Notes: a model not told the origin generated them from the sequence alone. DNA of 64,000 nucleotides from Roseivivax halodurans JCM 10272 (GCF_000521785.1 NZ_JALZ01000006.1:124001-188000); one strand, 5' to 3'; shown: positions 37,576 to 47,461, counted from the stretch's first letter. Translations and numbers: made by a program.

Positions 37576-38274
37576 TCAGGTCCCGAGATAGTCGCGCAGC
37601 GCCGGCGGCGGATCGGCAAAAAGCTCCTCCGTCGGTCGCGCGGGTGCAGCCCGCCCCTCGGCGACGACGACGGTCCGTTCGGCGAAGCGGCGGGCGTCCC
37701 CCGGATCATGGGTGACGATCAGGGCGAGCGCGCCCATCTCGTCCGCGACTCGGCGCACCTCCGAGAGCATCTCCGCCTTCAGCGCGGGACCGAGCGCCGC
37801 GAAGGGCTCGTCGAGCAGCATGACCGGGCGGTTCTGCAGGATCACGCGGGCGAGCGCTGCGCGGCTCTGCTGTCCGCCCGACACCTCCCCGGGGCGGCGC
37901 TGCCCGAACCCGCCGAGCCCGACACGAGACAAGGCGGCGTCCCTTCGCTGCGCCTCGGACTTGTCGAGCCGCCCCCCGCGCGGCCGAATGGCGAGCGCGA
38001 GGTTCTCGTCGAGACTGAGATGCGGAAAGAGGTTGTTGTCCTGGAAGAGCGTCGCGACCGGACGCTTGCCCGGCGGCAGACCCGTGATGTCCAAGCCGTT
38101 CCAGAGGACGCGGCCCGATGCGGGCGTCCTAAATCCCGCGACGGCATCGAGCAGGGTAGACTTGCCCGCCCCGGACGGTCCGATCACCGCGACCCGCCCC
38201 GGCGCGTCCAGCGAGAGGTCGGCCGACAGGGCGAAATCGCCCGCTCGGACAGTCAGGGCCTCAAGCGTCAGCAA
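37576..38274 (-). CDS. thiQ: thiamine/TPP ABC transporter, ATP-binding protein
   Basis: 232 aa. Walker A 'IGPSGAGKSTLL', signature 'EVSGGQQSRAAL', Walker B 'VMLLDEPFAALG' and His in 'ILIVTHD'-like 'LIVTHDPGD'. The start is most likely a TTG at 38274: it has an excellent GGGGAGGA site 5 nt upstream, gives the normal N-terminus 'LTLEALTV', and overlaps thiP by 14 nt. The frame continues upstream but through thiP sequence. It energises thiamine import with ThiP. Confidence 0.9.
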   Translation of the reverse strand: MLTLEALTVRAGDFALSADLSLDAPGRVAVIGPSGAGKSTLLDAVAGFRTPASGRVLWNGLDITGLPPGKRPVATLFQDNNLFPHLSLDENLALAIRPRGGRLDKSEAQRRDAALSRVGLGGFGQRRPGEVSGGQQSRAALARVILQNRPVMLLDEPFAALGPALKAEMLSEVRRVADEMGALALIVTHDPGDARRFAERTVVVAEGRAAPARPTEELFADPPPALRDYLGT

Positions 38275-39775
38275 CGCGTCCTCCCCGGTCGAAGAGCCAG
38301 AAGAGCGCGAGCGACAGCGCCAGAAGAAGAAGCGCCGCGCCCTGCGCCGCCTCCATCCGGTAGCTGCCCATGAGGCGGTAGACCTGCAGGGGCAGCGTCG
38401 CCCGCTCGGGATCGGCAAAGAGCGCGATCACGCCGAGATCGCCCATCGACAGCGCCGCGGTCAGCCCCGCGGCGAATCCGAGCGGCCGGCGCAGGCGGGG
38501 CAGAAGGATCCGCGTCAGCCAGAGCCGGGGCGAGAGGCCAAGCGCCGCCGCGAGCCTGCCGTAATCCGTGCGGACGGCTTCTGCCTCGGGACGCAGGATG
38601 CGCAGCGCAAACGGCAGGGCGACCAGCGCGTTGACGAGTGCCGTGGCCGGCAGCGCCAGCGCAACCGGGTTCACGTAAGGACGCACGAGAATGAAGAGCC
38701 CCGTCCCGAGCACGAGGGGCGAGACGGCGATGCCGAGAAGGCCGACCACCTCTCCGCGCCGCGTGGCAAGCGGCAATGCCCAGATCAGGCAAAGTGCCGT
38801 CGAGAGTAGCGCCACGGCGATAGAGTGCAGCGCGGCGCGCCAGACCGGCCAGCCGAGATCCGGGAGCCCCGGCGCTCCGTTCAGCGCGACAAGCGCGAGT
38901 GGGGTCAGAAGGAAAAGAGCGGCAAGCCCGATGGCGAATGCGTCGAGTGCGCGGGCCGGGCCCCGTGCGGCATCCCAGCGCGGCACCACACGGTCGAGCC
39001 CTGCGCCCTGCCCTGCCCGGCCCGAGAGCCGCAGTGCAACCAGCCCGGCCGCGAGCGCGAGCGCCAGTTGCAGGCAGGCCAGCATGGCCGCGCGCCCGAG
39101 ATCGAAATCGAACCGGAGCGCCTGATATATGGCGAGCTCCACAGTCGTCGCGCGCGGCCCGCCCCCGAGCGTCAGGGCGACGGCAAAGGACGAGAGGCAG
39201 ATGACGAAAATGACCGCCGCCGCCTGGGGCCCGATCCGGACGAGCATCGGCCATTCGATCACCCGGAACATCTCTCGCGAGCTAAGGCCGAGCGAGGCGG
39301 CGAGACGGAACCGCTCGCCCGGAATGGCGAGCCAGCCCTGCAGGATCATCCGCGTGGCGAGCGGCAGGTTGAAGAAGACATGCGCGAGGATCACCCCATG
39401 CGCCCCGTAGATGGTCATGCCGGGGACCCCGAGCACATCGAGTCCGCGGTTCACGAGGCCGGACGCGCCGAAGACCGAAACCAGCCCCAGCACCGCGACG
39501 ATCACCGGCAGGATGAACGGCGCGCCGAGAAGCGTCACGAGAAGCGAGCGCCCCCGAAAGCGGCGCCGCGCCAGCGCGCGCGCCACCGGGATGGCGAGAA
39601 GGACGCTGAGCGCCGCCGACAGCATCGCCTGCCAGAGCGTGAAGCGAAGCGCCTGCCACGCGCCCGGCCCGAACGCCGACAGCCCGTCGGCCCGCCAGAG
39701 CACCGCTCCGACGGGCACCAGCGTCAGGGCGCAGACGAGCGCCCCCGCGATCAGCGCGAGAGGGCGCTGCGCCAT
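38261..39775 (-). CDS. thiP: thiamine/TPP ABC transporter permease
   Basis: 504 aa, about twelve membrane helices in two homologous halves, the fused permease form. Each half has an EAA-like loop ('AASLGLSSREMFRVIEWPML' and 'AAALGLSPRLWLTRILLPRL') that docks to ThiQ. The start overlaps the end of thiB by 25 nt. It is the middle gene of thiBPQ. Confidence 0.93.
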   Translation of the reverse strand: MAQRPLALIAGALVCALTLVPVGAVLWRADGLSAFGPGAWQALRFTLWQAMLSAALSVLLAIPVARALARRRFRGRSLLVTLLGAPFILPVIVAVLGLVSVFGASGLVNRGLDVLGVPGMTIYGAHGVILAHVFFNLPLATRMILQGWLAIPGERFRLAASLGLSSREMFRVIEWPMLVRIGPQAAAVIFVICLSSFAVALTLGGGPRATTVELAIYQALRFDFDLGRAAMLACLQLALALAAGLVALRLSGRAGQGAGLDRVVPRWDAARGPARALDAFAIGLAALFLLTPLALVALNGAPGLPDLGWPVWRAALHSIAVALLSTALCLIWALPLATRRGEVVGLLGIAVSPLVLGTGLFILVRPYVNPVALALPATALVNALVALPFALRILRPEAEAVRTDYGRLAAALGLSPRLWLTRILLPRLRRPLGFAAGLTAALSMGDLGVIALFADPERATLPLQVYRLMGSYRMEAAQGAALLLLALSLALFWLFDRGGRVADA

Positions 39776-40734
39776 GCCTCGATCGCCTGATCCTTGAGTT
39801 CGGCGGCCTCGTCCTCGGTGTAGAACAGCACCTTTTCGGGAAGCTCGAGCTGCCGGAAGCCCTCGGGCCAGTCCTCCCGCGGGAGCTTGGCCGGGAACGA
39901 CCAGTTGCCTGTCGCGATCATGGACTGGAAATCCTCGCTGAGGACGAAAGCCATGAATGCATCGGCCAGCTCGGGCACGTCGGTCGAGGCGACCTTGGCG
40001 GTCAGCTCGGCCATGAAGTAATGCCCTTCGGGGAAGATCGCCGCCTTCACCGTGTCGTCGTCCTCGGCGATGATGTGATAGGCGGGCGAGCTTGTGTAGG
40101 AGAGCGCCATGTCCGCCTCCCCGTCGGTGAAGAGGCCGTAGCTCTCCGACCAGCCCTTGGTGACGGTGAGGATGTTGTCCGACAGATCCTCCCAGACCGC
40201 TTCGGCCTCGTCGCCGTAGATTGCCTGCACCCAGAGAACGAGCGCGAGCCCCGAGATCGAGGTGCGCGGATCCTGGATCACGATCGACAGATCGTCCGGC
40301 GCGTTGCGAAGCTCGTCGAAGCTCTGCGGCGGCTCCGTCACCCGGTCCGTATCGTAGACGAAGGCCGTATGCCCGTAATTGTAGGGCAGGAAGACGTCGT
40401 CGCTCCAGTCGACGGGCAGCGTGAGCGTCGACGTGTCCTGCCCGTGCGGTGCGAAAAGGCCGCTCTCTCGCGCCCGCCTGGTCACGTCGGTCGTCAGGCC
40501 GAAGACGACGTCGGCCTCGGTGTTGTCGCCCTCGAGCAGCAGCCGCGGCATCAGATCGCCTGTCGAGAATTGCAGATCGCAGTCGCAGCGTGCCTCGAAA
40601 AGCTCCTCGATCTTCGGGCCGGGGCCCCATTCCGAAGCGACGTAGTCGCCCGCATAGATCGTGAGCACCTGCTCCTGCGCGGAGACCGCGCCGGCAAGAC
40701 AGGTGGCCGCTGCAAGGGTCAGGGTGGCTTTCAT
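39751..40734 (-). CDS. thiB: thiamine/TPP-binding periplasmic protein
   Basis: 327 aa solute-binding protein: signal peptide ('ATLTLAAATCLAGAVSAQ') followed by 'VLTIYAGDYVASEWGPGPKI' and 'PRTSISGLALVLWVQAIYGD', typical of ThiB. It captures thiamine and its phosphates in the periplasm. The ATG at 40734 follows GAGGAGG. The leader upstream contains a TPP riboswitch, which confirms the substrate assignment. Confidence 0.93.
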   Translation of the reverse strand: MKATLTLAAATCLAGAVSAQEQVLTIYAGDYVASEWGPGPKIEELFEARCDCDLQFSTGDLMPRLLLEGDNTEADVVFGLTTDVTRRARESGLFAPHGQDTSTLTLPVDWSDDVFLPYNYGHTAFVYDTDRVTEPPQSFDELRNAPDDLSIVIQDPRTSISGLALVLWVQAIYGDEAEAVWEDLSDNILTVTKGWSESYGLFTDGEADMALSYTSSPAYHIIAEDDDTVKAAIFPEGHYFMAELTAKVASTDVPELADAFMAFVLSEDFQSMIATGNWSFPAKLPREDWPEGFRQLELPEKVLFYTEDEAAELKDQAIEAWRSALSR

Positions 40735-40790
40735 TGCCGATCCTCCTCTCAAGCGGCGGATGGGCAAGGGGGCGGGAGCTCGTTCCGCAA

Positions 40791-40890
40791 AACCTTCCCT
40801 CCGCCGGTGTTACCCGGTTCAGGTTCAACGGGTTCGCGGGATCTCCCGCATCTCAGCCGTGGGCGCATGCGCACCGTCCGGCACCCCGAG
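40791..40890 (-). promoter_or_regulatory. TPP riboswitch (THI element)
   Basis: Read on the minus strand: GGGGTGCCGG at the start, then the invariant CTGAGAT core in GGCTGAGATGCGGGAGA, then GAACCTGAACCGGGTAA and finally GGCGGAGGGAA. These are the conserved P2-P5 parts of the thiamine-pyrophosphate aptamer. It lies 57 nt before thiB and should shut the transporter off when TPP is abundant. Confidence 0.95.
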
Positions 40891-41032
40891 GTACAGATGG
40901 ACGTAGTGGAGAGCGGGGGGGCGGGCAAGTGGCGTTCGTCCGCGCAATCGTGACCGCGTTGCCCACCCCGGTTGAGCCCGCCGGCCTGGCATGGGACACC
41001 TGCCTCCCCGCAACGACCGAAAGGGTCGACCG

Positions 41033-41173
41033 ATGACCGACCAGAAGACACGCCTCAAACAGATCTGGGACCGCCTCAACCCTGCCGAGCCCAGTCCTCT
41101 CTATCTCGCCAAGCTGATGGCGTTCATGCTGACCTGCTTCGCAATCGCGCTGCTGATCGGGCACTACACTTGA
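41033..41173 (+). CDS. small single-helix membrane protein
   Basis: 46 aa: a basic N-terminus ('DQKTRLKQIWDRLNP') and one membrane helix ('LMAFMLTCFAIALLIGHYT') reaching the C-terminus. AAAGGG lies before the ATG. It is 62 bp upstream of aroC in the same direction. The coding look is good but I do not recognise a family. Confidence 0.6.
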   Translation: MTDQKTRLKQIWDRLNPAEPSPLYLAKLMAFMLTCFAIALLIGHYT

Positions 41174-41235
41174 GAGCCGCCCTTGAGCGCGCCCCGCGCC
41201 TCCCCTAACAGGGGGCGGCAAACCGGAGAGCGCAC

Positions 41236-42336
41236 ATGTCCCTCAACACCTTCGGCCACGTCTTCCGCGTCACGACCTGGGGCGAGAGCCACGGGCCGGC
41301 CCTCGGCTGCACGGTCGACGGCTGTCCGCCGAACGTGCCGCTCGACGAGGCCGGCATCCAGCGCTGGCTCGACCGGCGCAAGCCGGGGCAGAACAAGTAC
41401 ACGACGCAGCGCCGCGAAGCCGACGAGGTGCGCATCCTGTCGGGTGTCTTCGAGGGACACACGACCGGCACGCCGATCCAGCTGATGATCGAGAACACCG
41501 ACCAGCGCTCGAAGGATTACGGTGAGATCGCCGAGACTTTCCGTCCGGGCCACGCCGACATCGCCTACTGGCAGAAATACGGCATCCGGGACTATCGCGG
41601 CGGCGGCCGATCCTCGGCGCGCGAGACCGCGGCGCGGGTCGCGGCAGGGGCGGTGGCGCGCGCGGCGCTCGCCGCGCTGGCGCCCGAGCTCGCGATCACC
41701 GGCTACATGACACGCATGGGTGCCCACGGGATCGAGGGCCCGCGCGATTTCGCCGAGGTGGGTGCCAACCCGTTCTGGGTTCCGTCCGCGCAGACGGCCG
41801 AGACCTGGGCCTCGTACCTCGACGATCTGCGCAAGTCCGGCAATTCCTGCGGCGCCGAGATCGAGGTGACCGCCTCGGGCGTGCCCGCGGGGCTTGGCGC
41901 GCCGGTCTACGGCAAGCTCGACACCGACCTCGCCGCGGCGATGATGAGCATCAACGCGGTCAAGGGCGTCGAGATCGGCGAGGGCATGGCGGCGGCCCGA
42001 CTGACCGGCGAGGAGAACGCGGACGAGATCTTCCTCGGCAACGACGGAATGCCTGTCTATTCCTCGAACCATGCGGGCGGCGTGCTGGGTGGGATCTCCA
42101 CCGGGCAGGACGTCGTGGTGCGCTTCGCGGTCAAGCCCACCTCCTCGATCCTGAAGCCCCGCGCCTCCATCACCAAGTCAGGCCAGCCGACCGAGGTGGT
42201 GACCAAGGGGCGTCACGATCCGTGCGTCGGCATCCGCGCGGTGCCGGTCGGCGAGGCCATGATGGCCTGCGTGCTGCTCGACCACCTCCTGCTCGACCGC
42301 GCCCAGACCGGCGGTGTGCGCGGCGAGATCGGCTGA
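41236..42336 (+). CDS. aroC: chorismate synthase
   Basis: 366 aa. '[13 protein letters not shown]' at the N-terminus, '[18 protein letters not shown]' near residue 125 and '[17 protein letters not shown]' near the C-terminus are the three family signatures. It converts EPSP to chorismate with reduced FMN, the last shikimate-pathway step. Confidence 0.97.
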   Translation: MSLNTFGHVFRVTTWGESHGPALGCTVDGCPPNVPLDEAGIQRWLDRRKPGQNKYTTQRREADEVRILSGVFEGHTTGTPIQLMIENTDQRSKDYGEIAETFRPGHADIAYWQKYGIRDYRGGGRSSARETAARVAAGAVARAALAALAPELAITGYMTRMGAHGIEGPRDFAEVGANPFWVPSAQTAETWASYLDDLRKSGNSCGAEIEVTASGVPAGLGAPVYGKLDTDLAAAMMSINAVKGVEIGEGMAAARLTGEENADEIFLGNDGMPVYSSNHAGGVLGGISTGQDVVVRFAVKPTSSILKPRASITKSGQPTEVVTKGRHDPCVGIRAVPVGEAMMACVLLDHLLLDRAQTGGVRGEIG

Positions 42337-42449
42337 CGCGAAGCGTCGGGCCGCAAGGTTCATCCGCAGCCCTATCCACGACGCCAAGGCCGTGACCGGT
42401 CCCAGCCGCTCTCCGCGCAGGTACAGGCCGATCCAGCCGGCATGCTTCC

Positions 42450-43085
42450 TCACTCGGCAGCCTCCGCACCGAGTGAGAGCCCGCCGACCCCGGCGAGAAG
42501 CCCGACGATCTCGTCCACGCCGACACCGTGCTTCAGCTGCGCGAAGACGGTCGGCAGCGCGGGCCGCATGCGGGCGGAATCGCGCTCCATCACCTCGAGC
42601 GAGGCGCCCACGTAAGGCGCGAGGTCGGTCTTGTTGACGACGAGGATGTCGGAGCGGGTGATCGCTGGGCCGCCCTTGCGCGGGATCTCCTCTCCGGCGG
42701 CGACGTCGATGACGTAGATCGTCAAGTCCGCCAGTTCGGGCGAGAACGTGGCCGAAAGGTTATCCCCGCCGCTCTCGATCAGGACGAGCTCGAGATCGGG
42801 CAGCCGCTCCGTCAGCTCCGCGATGGCGGCGAGGTTGATCGAGGCATCCTCGCGGATCGCGGTATGCGGGCAGCCGCCGGTCTCGACGCCCCGGATGCGC
42901 TCGAGCGGGAGGATCTGCCGGCGCATCAGAGCTTCGGCGTCCTCCTGCGTGTAGATGTCGTTGGTGATCACCGCCATCGACAGATGCGGGCTGAGAGCCT
43001 TGGCAAGCTCGGCGGTCAGCGTGGTCTTGCCGGCGCCGACGGGGCCGCCGATGCCGACGCGGAGCGGGCCGTTGGGAGAAGGCAT
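42450..43085 (-). CDS. ureG: urease accessory GTPase UreG
   Basis: 211 aa. P-loop '[13 protein letters not shown]' near residue 12, nickel-site CPH in '[13 protein letters not shown]', and guanine-specificity 'VVNKTDLA'. It drives nickel delivery to apo-urease with UreE, UreF and UreD. It is the last clear gene of the operon, 13 nt after ureF. Confidence 0.96.
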   Translation of the reverse strand: MPSPNGPLRVGIGGPVGAGKTTLTAELAKALSPHLSMAVITNDIYTQEDAEALMRRQILPLERIRGVETGGCPHTAIREDASINLAAIAELTERLPDLELVLIESGGDNLSATFSPELADLTIYVIDVAAGEEIPRKGGPAITRSDILVVNKTDLAPYVGASLEVMERDSARMRPALPTVFAQLKHGVGVDEIVGLLAGVGGLSLGAEAAE

Positions 43086-43098
43086 GTGAGGTCTCCTT

Positions 43099-43731
43099 TC
43101 AGGAACGGAAAAGCCGCACGGGCAGGGTCTCGTGTCGCGCTGACGCGATGTCGATCGCCGGGGCGAAGCCGCCGAGATCGTCCAGGGTAGCGCAGAGCGC
43201 GGCGGCGGCCCGGTCCGCGCAGAGAGGTGTCAGCGCGGCGAGGATTCCCTGCCCCTGCGCTTGCCCGAGCGGAACAAGCCGGATCGCGGCGCCGGTGAAG
43301 TTGGAACAGGCCGAGAGCAGCGCGGCTTCGAGCGCCTGTCCGGGATCGAGACCGAGCAGGTGCACCGCGCGCCCCGCGGCGACGGGATAAGCCAAGTCCG
43401 GCAGATCGAGGCCCCAGACATGGCGCATCGTGGCGGCGAAGGCCGCGCCCTGCAGCGCGGTCTCGCGCCTGCGCTCGGCCGAGCCTGCGAGAGCGATGGC
43501 CAACTCGTCCAGCGGCGCGGGCGCGTCTCCGCGCGCGGCATGGGCAAAGATCACCGCATCGGTCCATCCCGCTCCGTGGGCCAGCCAGGTCGAAAGCCAG
43601 TCCTGCGCGTCCCCGGCCGAGGTCACGCGGCCCGTCGCCACCAATGTTTCGAGCCCGTGGGAATAGGCGAAGCCGCCCGTCGGGAAGGCGGGCGAGAAGA
43701 TCTGGTGCAGCGTCAGCCGCTCAATGCTCAT
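43099..43731 (-). CDS. ureF: urease accessory protein UreF
   Basis: 210 aa all-helical protein with the UreF start '[16 protein letters not shown]' and '[20 protein letters not shown]'. It forms the UreD-UreF-UreG complex on apo-urease. The start overlaps the ureE end by 11 nt, so translation is likely coupled. Confidence 0.94.
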   Translation of the reverse strand: MSIERLTLHQIFSPAFPTGGFAYSHGLETLVATGRVTSAGDAQDWLSTWLAHGAGWTDAVIFAHAARGDAPAPLDELAIALAGSAERRRETALQGAAFAATMRHVWGLDLPDLAYPVAAGRAVHLLGLDPGQALEAALLSACSNFTGAAIRLVPLGQAQGQGILAALTPLCADRAAAALCATLDDLGGFAPAIDIASARHETLPVRLFRS

Positions 43732-44221
43732 GAGCGTGGCTGTGGCTGTGACCGTCCGGCCCCTGCGCGTGGGAATGGTCGTGCCCGTGCGTGCGGCCGT
43801 GGCCGTAGGCGCCGCCCTCGGGGGTGAACGGCGCGACGATCTCGGTCACCTCGGCGCCGATCCGCGCCAGCATGTCGGACATGACGTGGTCGCGCCGGAT
43901 CAGCAGCCGGTCTTCCTCGATCTGGCAGGGCGTGTGGCGGTTGCCGATATGCCAGGCGAGCCGGGTGAGATTGCCCGTGACCGCCAGCAGCGGCTCGGGC
44001 GCGGCGTCGACCGCGATTTCCTCGCCGCTTTCGGCAACGAGAACCGAGCCGTGATCGAGCGAGGTCGTATGGGGAAGATCGACCAGCAGGCGGCGCCCGT
44101 CTTCGAGCGTCAGCACCTTGCGGCGCAGGAAGCGCGCCTCGTAGTCGAGGCTGACCCGGCCTGCGGGCTCTGCATGGGCGTGCGGGTGAACATGTCGGGA
44201 GACGAGGTCGGGGGCGCTCAT
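43721..44221 (-). CDS. ureE: urease accessory nickel chaperone UreE
   Basis: 166 aa. The middle domain has 'WHIGNRHTPCQI' with the dimer-interface nickel histidine in 'IRRDHVMSDML'. The C-terminus is strongly histidine-rich ('YGHGRTHGHDHSHAQ', '[11 protein letters not shown]'), a nickel store seen in many UreE proteins. The N-terminus also has several His ('HVHPHAHAE'). Confidence 0.94.
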   Translation of the reverse strand: MSAPDLVSRHVHPHAHAEPAGRVSLDYEARFLRRKVLTLEDGRRLLVDLPHTTSLDHGSVLVAESGEEIAVDAAPEPLLAVTGNLTRLAWHIGNRHTPCQIEEDRLLIRRDHVMSDMLARIGAEVTEIVAPFTPEGGAYGHGRTHGHDHSHAQGPDGHSHSHAHEH

Positions 44222-44241
44222 GTCGCGCCCCCGGCAAGCAT

Positions 44242-44263
44242 GACCGCGGGATCGCCCGCGGTC
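44242..44263. terminator. perfect stem-loop between the DUF1127 gene and ureE
   Basis: GACCGCGGG (44242-44250) and CCCGCGGTC (44255-44263) form a perfect 9-bp stem with a 4-nt loop, touching the DUF1127 stop codon. No T-run follows, so it is more likely a partial terminator, attenuator or mRNA processing/stability signal separating ureEFG from the upstream genes. Confidence 0.5.
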
Positions 44264-44513
44264 AGAGATAGTAGCGGTCGCTGAAGACCTTGCGCACGAG
44301 GTCGGCGCGCGTCGTGCCGCGCTTGCTCAGCTCGGCGTCGGACATCCCGTTGATCGCCGAGATCTGGCCATAGCGCGGGTTGTTCTCGACGAGAAAGGTC
44401 AGGCCCCTGGTCAGGCCCTCCGTCATACGGTCGAGGATCCCCCCGAAGGAGGTGTGTGTTGCGGTTGCGGGTGCACTCTGTGCCATCGATTCGGTCCGTT
44501 GCGTCTGTGTCAT
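44262..44513 (-). CDS. DUF1127 domain small protein
   Basis: 83 aa from the ATG at 44513. The C-terminal third 'ISAINGMSDAELSKRGTTRADLVRKVFSDRYYL' is a DUF1127 motif. Some short alphaproteobacterial DUF1127 proteins bind RNA and affect phosphate or carbon metabolism. Start choice is uncertain: GGGAGGAG abuts the ATG at 44513, another ATG lies at 44486, and the frame opens as far as 44573. It sits between ureC and ureE inside the urease operon. Confidence 0.7.
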   Translation of the reverse strand: MTQTQRTESMAQSAPATATHTSFGGILDRMTEGLTRGLTFLVENNPRYGQISAINGMSDAELSKRGTTRADLVRKVFSDRYYL

Positions 44514-44607
44514 CTCCTCCCGTGCCCACGAAATAGGCAATGTGAGAACGACACCCAACGGCCAATACTCCATCCCCGCTATGCAGTGACGACATGGAAC
44601 GGACCTT

Positions 44608-46320
44608 TCAGAAGAGGAAGTAACGCTGCGCCATCGGCAGGACCGTGGCGGGCTCGCAGGTCAGGAGCTCGCCGTCGGCCCTGACCTCGTAGGTTTCCGG
44701 ATCGACCTCCATCACCGGCGCGTAATCGTTGAGGACGAGATCCTTCTTGCCGATGCCGCGCGTACCCTTCACCGCGACCGTCGACTTGGCGAGGCCCAGC
44801 GAGGCTCCGATGGCATCCGACTGTGCCGCCTCGGAGACGAAGAGCACCGCCGAGCGCTCCACCGACCGGCCATAGGCGCCGAACATGGGCCGCGAATAGA
44901 CCGGCTGCGGCGTCGGGATCGAGGCGTTCGGATCGCCCATCTGCGCCATCGCGATGGTGCCGCCGATCAGGACCATGTCGGGCTTCACCCCGAAGAAGGC
45001 GGGTGACCAGAGCACGAGATCGGCGCGCTTGCCCTCTTCGATGCTGCCAAGCTCGTGAGCCATGCCGTGGGCGATCGCGGGATTGATCGTGTATTTCGCG
45101 ATGTAGCGGCGGACGCGGAGGTTGTCGTTGTCGCCGGTTTCGCCCGAGAGGCGTCCGCGCTGCTTGCGCATCTTGTCGGCGGTCTGCCAGGTGCGGATGA
45201 TCACTTCGCCGATCCGGCCCATCGCCTGGCTGTCCGACGCGATGATCGAGAACGCCCCCATGTCATGCAGGATGTCCTCGGCGGCGATGGTCTCGCGCCG
45301 GATGCGGCTCTCGGCGAAGGCGACGTCCTCGGGCACGCGCTTGTCGAGATGATGGCACACCATGAGCATGTCGAGATGCTCTTCGATCGTGTTTGCCGTG
45401 TAGGGCCGCGTCGGGTTGGTCGACGACGGCAGGACGAAGTCCTCGCCGCATATCTTGATGATGTCTGGGGCGTGCCCGCCGCCCGCGCCCTCGGTGTGGA
45501 AGGCGTGGATGGTCCGGCCCTTCATGGCCGCGACGGTGTTCTCGACAAAGCCGCTCTCGTTCAGCGTGTCGGTGTGGATCATCACCTGCACGTCCATGTC
45601 GTCGGCCACGGACAGGCAATTGTCGATCGAGCCGGGCGTCGTGCCCCAGTCCTCGTGCAGCTTGAGCGAGCAGGCCCCGGCGCGCACCTGCTCCTCGAGC
45701 GCGCCCGGAAGCGAGGCGTTGCCCTTGCCCGCGAGTCCGAAATTCATCGGGAAGGCGTCGAGAGCCTGCAGCATCCGGCCGATATGCCACGGCCCCGGCG
45801 TGCAGGTCGTGGCGAGCGTGCCGTGCGCCGGGCCTGTGCCGCCGCCGAGCATGGTGGTGATGCCGGAATGGAGCGCGTCCTCGATCTGCTGCGGGCAGAT
45901 GAAGTGGATGTGCGAATCGAAGCCGCCGGCGGTCAGGATGCGCCCCTCCCCCGCGATCACCTCGGAACCCGGACCGATGACGATGTCCACGCCCGGCTGG
46001 GTGTCGGGATTCCCGGCCTTGCCGATCTTCGCGATGCGCCCGTCCCGCAGACCCACATCCGCCTTGTAGATGCCGGTCGCGTCCACGATCAGCGCATTCG
46101 TGATCACCGTGTCGACGGCGCCTTCCGCACGCGAGGCCTGGCTCTGGCCCATGCCGTCGCGGATCACCTTGCCTCCGCCGAACTTCACCTCCTCGCCGTA
46201 GGGCCCGGTCAGGTCGCGCTCGACCTCGATGACGAGATCGGTGTCGGCGAGGCGGACTCGATCCCCGGTGGTCGGGCCGAACATCGCCGCATGATCGGCG
46301 CGCGAAAGGGTGGCGGGCAT
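44608..46320 (-). CDS. ureC: urease subunit alpha (catalytic)
   Basis: 570 aa. Nickel ligands: HIH in '[12 protein letters not shown]', the carbamylated lysine in 'SLKLHEDWG', His in '[10 protein letters not shown]' and '[16 protein letters not shown]', and Asp in '[11 protein letters not shown]'. The mobile-flap catalytic His is in '[13 protein letters not shown]'. It hydrolyses urea to ammonia and carbamate. Length is standard. Confidence 0.98.
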   Translation of the reverse strand: MPATLSRADHAAMFGPTTGDRVRLADTDLVIEVERDLTGPYGEEVKFGGGKVIRDGMGQSQASRAEGAVDTVITNALIVDATGIYKADVGLRDGRIAKIGKAGNPDTQPGVDIVIGPGSEVIAGEGRILTAGGFDSHIHFICPQQIEDALHSGITTMLGGGTGPAHGTLATTCTPGPWHIGRMLQALDAFPMNFGLAGKGNASLPGALEEQVRAGACSLKLHEDWGTTPGSIDNCLSVADDMDVQVMIHTDTLNESGFVENTVAAMKGRTIHAFHTEGAGGGHAPDIIKICGEDFVLPSSTNPTRPYTANTIEEHLDMLMVCHHLDKRVPEDVAFAESRIRRETIAAEDILHDMGAFSIIASDSQAMGRIGEVIIRTWQTADKMRKQRGRLSGETGDNDNLRVRRYIAKYTINPAIAHGMAHELGSIEEGKRADLVLWSPAFFGVKPDMVLIGGTIAMAQMGDPNASIPTPQPVYSRPMFGAYGRSVERSAVLFVSEAAQSDAIGASLGLAKSTVAVKGTRGIGKKDLVLNDYAPVMEVDPETYEVRADGELLTCEPATVLPMAQRYFLF

Positions 46321-46377
46321 GGGACGGGGCTCCTGTCGGTCAGGGGCCGCGACGCGAGCGCCGCGGCCCGGTATAAG

Positions 46378-47328
46378 TCAGCTCTCCGCGTCCGAGGTCG
46401 AGGCCTCGGGCATGGTGGGTGGGGTCGCCGGCTGCCGCCGCGCCCGGCGGCGGGTCCCGGGCTTGGCATCGTCGTCTTTGGCCTCGACTTTCGGCGTCCG
46501 CGTCGCGGTGGCGCCGGTCGTGGCGTCGGCCGCCTTGGCACTGGTTTTCGAGGCGGGCTTCACATCGCTGGCGGTTGCGTTGCCGGATGTCGCGGGGGCC
46601 GCCTTGTCACTGCTGCCGGAGCCGGACGCCGGGGTCTCGGACTTTGCCGCAGCGGCTGCCGTCTGCGATTTCGGGGTATCGGAAGCATCCTTGGTCTCGG
46701 CAGTCGTCGCTGCTGTCTCTGCCTTGCCTTGGGTCGAGACAGTCTGGCCGGTCGCAGTGGACTTCGAGGACGTCGCGGTTTTGGCGGCGTCCGATTTGGA
46801 CGTATCGGCCTTCGAGCCGCTCCCCTTGGTCTCTGACTTGGCCGCGCTGGCGGTCGAAGCTTTCGGTTTCGACGCCGTCGATGCGCTCGGCTTGGACGTT
46901 GTCGAGGCGCTCGATGTCGACTTTGCCGCACTTTTCGCAGCAGGCGTCTCTGCCTTCGCTGCGGTCGCCTTGGTTGTCGTGGCTTTCTTCGCGGTAGTCT
47001 TGGCACCTGTCTTGGCCGGAGCATCCCCCGCCTTGGTTCCGGCTGCCGGTGCGGGACTGACGGCGCGTTTCCGTGGTGGAGCAGTGTTGGCCGGAGCGGC
47101 CTCGGCCGCCTTCTCGGCCGCGCGGGCGGCGGGCTTCGCGGCATTCCGGGCCACAGGTGCGACGCCGCAGAGGTTCACCGGGCGAGCCATAGGCAGGTCC
47201 CAGAACAGCCGCGACTGCTGCAGGGCGGCATCGTAGAAGAACTGAGCGACGCGGAGCTGCGCCCCCCAGGCCTGGCTCGTCCAGACCGCCATTTGGCTTG
47301 CAGCGGTCATCGGGGTCATCATCAGCAT
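46378..47328 (-). CDS. Ala/Lys/Ser/Thr-rich low-complexity protein inside the urease operon
   Basis: 316 aa. Residues 1-50 look like a helical, phasin-like or urease-operon-specific domain ('MTAASQMAVWTSQAWGAQL', 'FFYDAALQQSRLFWDLPMA'). The remaining about 260 residues are almost only A, K, S, T, P and D/E, with many 'TSKPSAS', 'AAKSET' and 'KTAT' type segments, resembling histone H1 tails or AlgP-like proteins; it ends 'TRRRARRQPATPP'. A GGAAGAG site precedes the ATG. A short gene at this place is common in Rhodobacterales urease clusters, but this long disordered tail is unusual. Function unknown. Confidence 0.72.
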   Translation of the reverse strand: MLMMTPMTAASQMAVWTSQAWGAQLRVAQFFYDAALQQSRLFWDLPMARPVNLCGVAPVARNAAKPAARAAEKAAEAAPANTAPPRKRAVSPAPAAGTKAGDAPAKTGAKTTAKKATTTKATAAKAETPAAKSAAKSTSSASTTSKPSASTASKPKASTASAAKSETKGSGSKADTSKSDAAKTATSSKSTATGQTVSTQGKAETAATTAETKDASDTPKSQTAAAAAKSETPASGSGSSDKAAPATSGNATASDVKPASKTSAKAADATTGATATRTPKVEAKDDDAKPGTRRRARRQPATPPTMPEASTSDAES

Positions 47329-47461
47329 CTCGTCTCTTCCTTGCGTGATCCGTGGCGATCGGGGCCGGGTGGAGGCTCCACCGCGCGCAGGAAACCATGA
47401 CGCTGCATCGCAGCACAAGCACTGGTTTTCCGTTGCGGCACCTTGGGCGGTGCCCCGCGCC

